Part shown: piece after piece, positions 63,128 to 64,000 of the stretch
How positions within the stretch are numbered: position 1 is the stretch's first letter
How the letters are laid out: each line of letters starts with the position of its first letter
Assembly: GCA_008501765.1 (NCBI GenBank)
Contig: QQUE01000011.1
Coordinates: 1-64,000 of the forward strand
Source of the DNA: Calditrichota bacterium
GTDB lineage: Bacteria; Zhuqueibacterota; Zhuqueibacteria; Zhuqueibacterales; Geothermadaptataceae
DNA: 64,000 bases
Direction of reading: 5' to 3'
Made by a program: the position numbers and the translations under genes
Notes under the pieces: generated by a model
What the model saw: only the letters and a program-made list of their open reading frames with translations
What the model was told of the DNA's origin: nothing
Databases searched by the model: none

Positions 63128-63493
63128 ATGACTAATTTCAGAAATCTAAAAATTTGGCAACGTGGGATGAAGCTTGTAACTACTGTTTACAATCTTGCTT
63201 CTCACCTTCCAAAAGATGAAAGATATGCTCTACGAAGTCAAATTACTAGATCGGCTGTTTCTATTCCATCCAATATTGCTGAAGGTTGCAGCAGAAATAG
63301 TAGAAAAGATTTCGTTAGATTTCTTGAAATTGCATTAGGATCTGCCTTTGAACTGGAAACCCAATTACTTATCATAGCAAAGCTACAATTAACAGAAACA
63401 GAATAAGTTAAACAAACAGTTCTCGAACTGCGTGAAGAACAAAAAATGATAAATGGCTTCATTCTCTCTCAAAAAAAGAAATCTAACACCTAA
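63128..63493 (+). pseudogene. Four-helix-bundle (S23/IVS-type) protein gene, broken by a nonsense codon
   Basis: The frame from ATG 63128 gives TNFRNLKIWQRGMKLVTTVYN and SQITRSAVSIPSNIAEGCSRNSRKDFVRFLEIALGS, the hallmark of the 23S-rRNA-intervening-sequence four-helix-bundle family, then stops at TAA 63404-63406. The frame stays open after it and encodes the missing fourth helix (VLELREEQKMINGFILS) to a second stop at 63491-63493, so the TAA is probably a nonsense mutation. The stretches TAGGTGTTTGTAGTTAGGTG before and AACACCTAACTCCTAA after are inverted repeats, suggesting insertion as a unit between etfB and etfA. Confidence 0.82.
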
Positions 63494-63530
63494 CTCCTAA
63501 TGACTAACAATAGATCCAAGGAGATAAAAA

Positions 63531-64000
63531 ATGTCCCAGGGAATTTTAGTAATAATTGAACATGGAAATTCAAAAATAAACCGGATTTCACTTGAAGCGC
63601 TCACCGGCGCCCAGAAACTGGCTGCAGAAACCGGACAGCCTGTTTTTGCAGCCGTTCTTGCCGAAGATTGCAGCGCAATGACGAAAATACTTAGCAGCAA
63701 AAAAGTCGATAAAATATATGCTGTAGCGAGCCCACAATTAGCTGATTACACACCGGATGGCTACACGATCGCTTTAGCACAACTTATCGAAAAAATCGAT
63801 CCGACGTATGTCGTCGTTGGCCACAGCTATCAGGCGCGCGATTATGCGGCAAAACTTGCTCTGCGCTGCGGTGGCGCGATGATGTCAGACTGCATTGCCA
63901 TGAAATCGGATGGCGGCGCACTTGTTTTAACACGCCAGGTTTTTGCCGGAAAATTTAACGCCGATTATACCTTTGAGAGCGATGGGCCCTGCTTCATTTC
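63531..64000 (+). CDS. etfA: Electron transfer flavoprotein alpha subunit, N-terminal part
   Basis: 156 codons are in the window; the gene runs off the right edge. ATG 63531 has AAGGAG upstream. The N-terminal EtfA domain shows ILVIIEHGNSKINRISLEAL, GAQKLAAETGQPVFAAVL, VVVGHSYQARDYAAKLALRC and LVLTRQVFAGKF. The C-terminal FAD-binding domain is outside. It pairs with EtfB as electron acceptor of the acyl-CoA dehydrogenase encoded at 58346. Confidence 0.92.
   Translation, partial: MSQGILVIIEHGNSKINRISLEALTGAQKLAAETGQPVFAAVLAEDCSAMTKILSSKKVDKIYAVASPQLADYTPDGYTIALAQLIEKIDPTYVVVGHSYQARDYAAKLALRCGGAMMSDCIAMKSDGGALVLTRQVFAGKFNADYTFESDGPCFI

Overview
The window looks like a chromosomal piece of a Gram-negative bacterium of the Fibrobacteres-Chlorobi-Bacteroidetes supergroup, most like Calditrichota, KSB1 or Ignavibacteria. 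The placement is inferred from gene content: a secreted protein with a type IX sorting domain (YPNPFNP motif), a TonB receptor with an N-terminal carboxypeptidase-like domain, an S46 dipeptidyl peptidase, a cbb3 oxidase with CcoN and CcoO fused, many OM barrels and lipoproteins, and good GGAGG-type ribosome binding sites. No rRNA, tRNA or CRISPR array was seen.

Layout. 1-5.3 kb: end of a TPR protein with near-identical 120-bp repeats, a small membrane protein, an amino-acid permease and a DPP7-type peptidase. 5.7-14.8 kb: a same-strand acyl-metabolism cluster (GbsR/MarR regulator, FabG-like reductase, a KASIII-like enzyme lacking the usual His and Asn, Na+/solute symporter, acyl-CoA ligase, lipoprotein, OM protein, alpha/beta-hydrolase lipoprotein). 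14.8-21.9 kb: an A/T-rich accessory island with a large helical-repeat protein, an IS3-type transposase remnant, a TIR-STAND ATPase, an attC-like palindrome and a DinB-like protein. The repeat protein begins where the TIR-ATPase ends in domain terms, so the pair looks like a split, circularly permuted TIR-NACHT-repeat immune receptor. This is the best candidate for an undescribed system. 21.9-27 kb: an OprB-like porin with a SnoaL-like gene (and a degenerate second SnoaL copy), a lipoprotein, and a Ser-rich protein of unknown function.

27.4-36.1 kb (minus): a complete cbb3 oxidase operon, ccoI-ccoS-ccoNO-ccoQ-ccoP-ccoG-ccoH plus a SafE/TauE-like gene. CcoNO carries an extra C-terminal cytochrome c domain and CcoP has a single heme. 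37-46 kb: beta-propeller lipoprotein plus TonB receptor, a small phage-like protein, aldo/keto reductase, a small hypothetical and the sorting-domain protein. 46.5-64 kb: acetate and fatty-acid degradation: acetyl-CoA synthetase, GumN-like protein, SGNH lipoprotein, FadL channel, FadR-type TetR regulator with a matching operator over its promoter, thiolase, FadJ-like multifunctional enzyme, acyl-CoA dehydrogenase, MerR regulator with a free-standing copy of its C-terminal domain, and etfB/etfA interrupted by a broken four-helix-bundle gene. Together these could take up, activate and beta-oxidise fatty acids, with electrons passing via ETF to respiration.

The intergenic DNA is rich in palindromic repeats: a three-copy hairpin with compensatory changes, a two-copy 167-bp MITE-like element, GTCATTCC-type hairpins, a nested triple inverted repeat and a 14-unit heptamer array.
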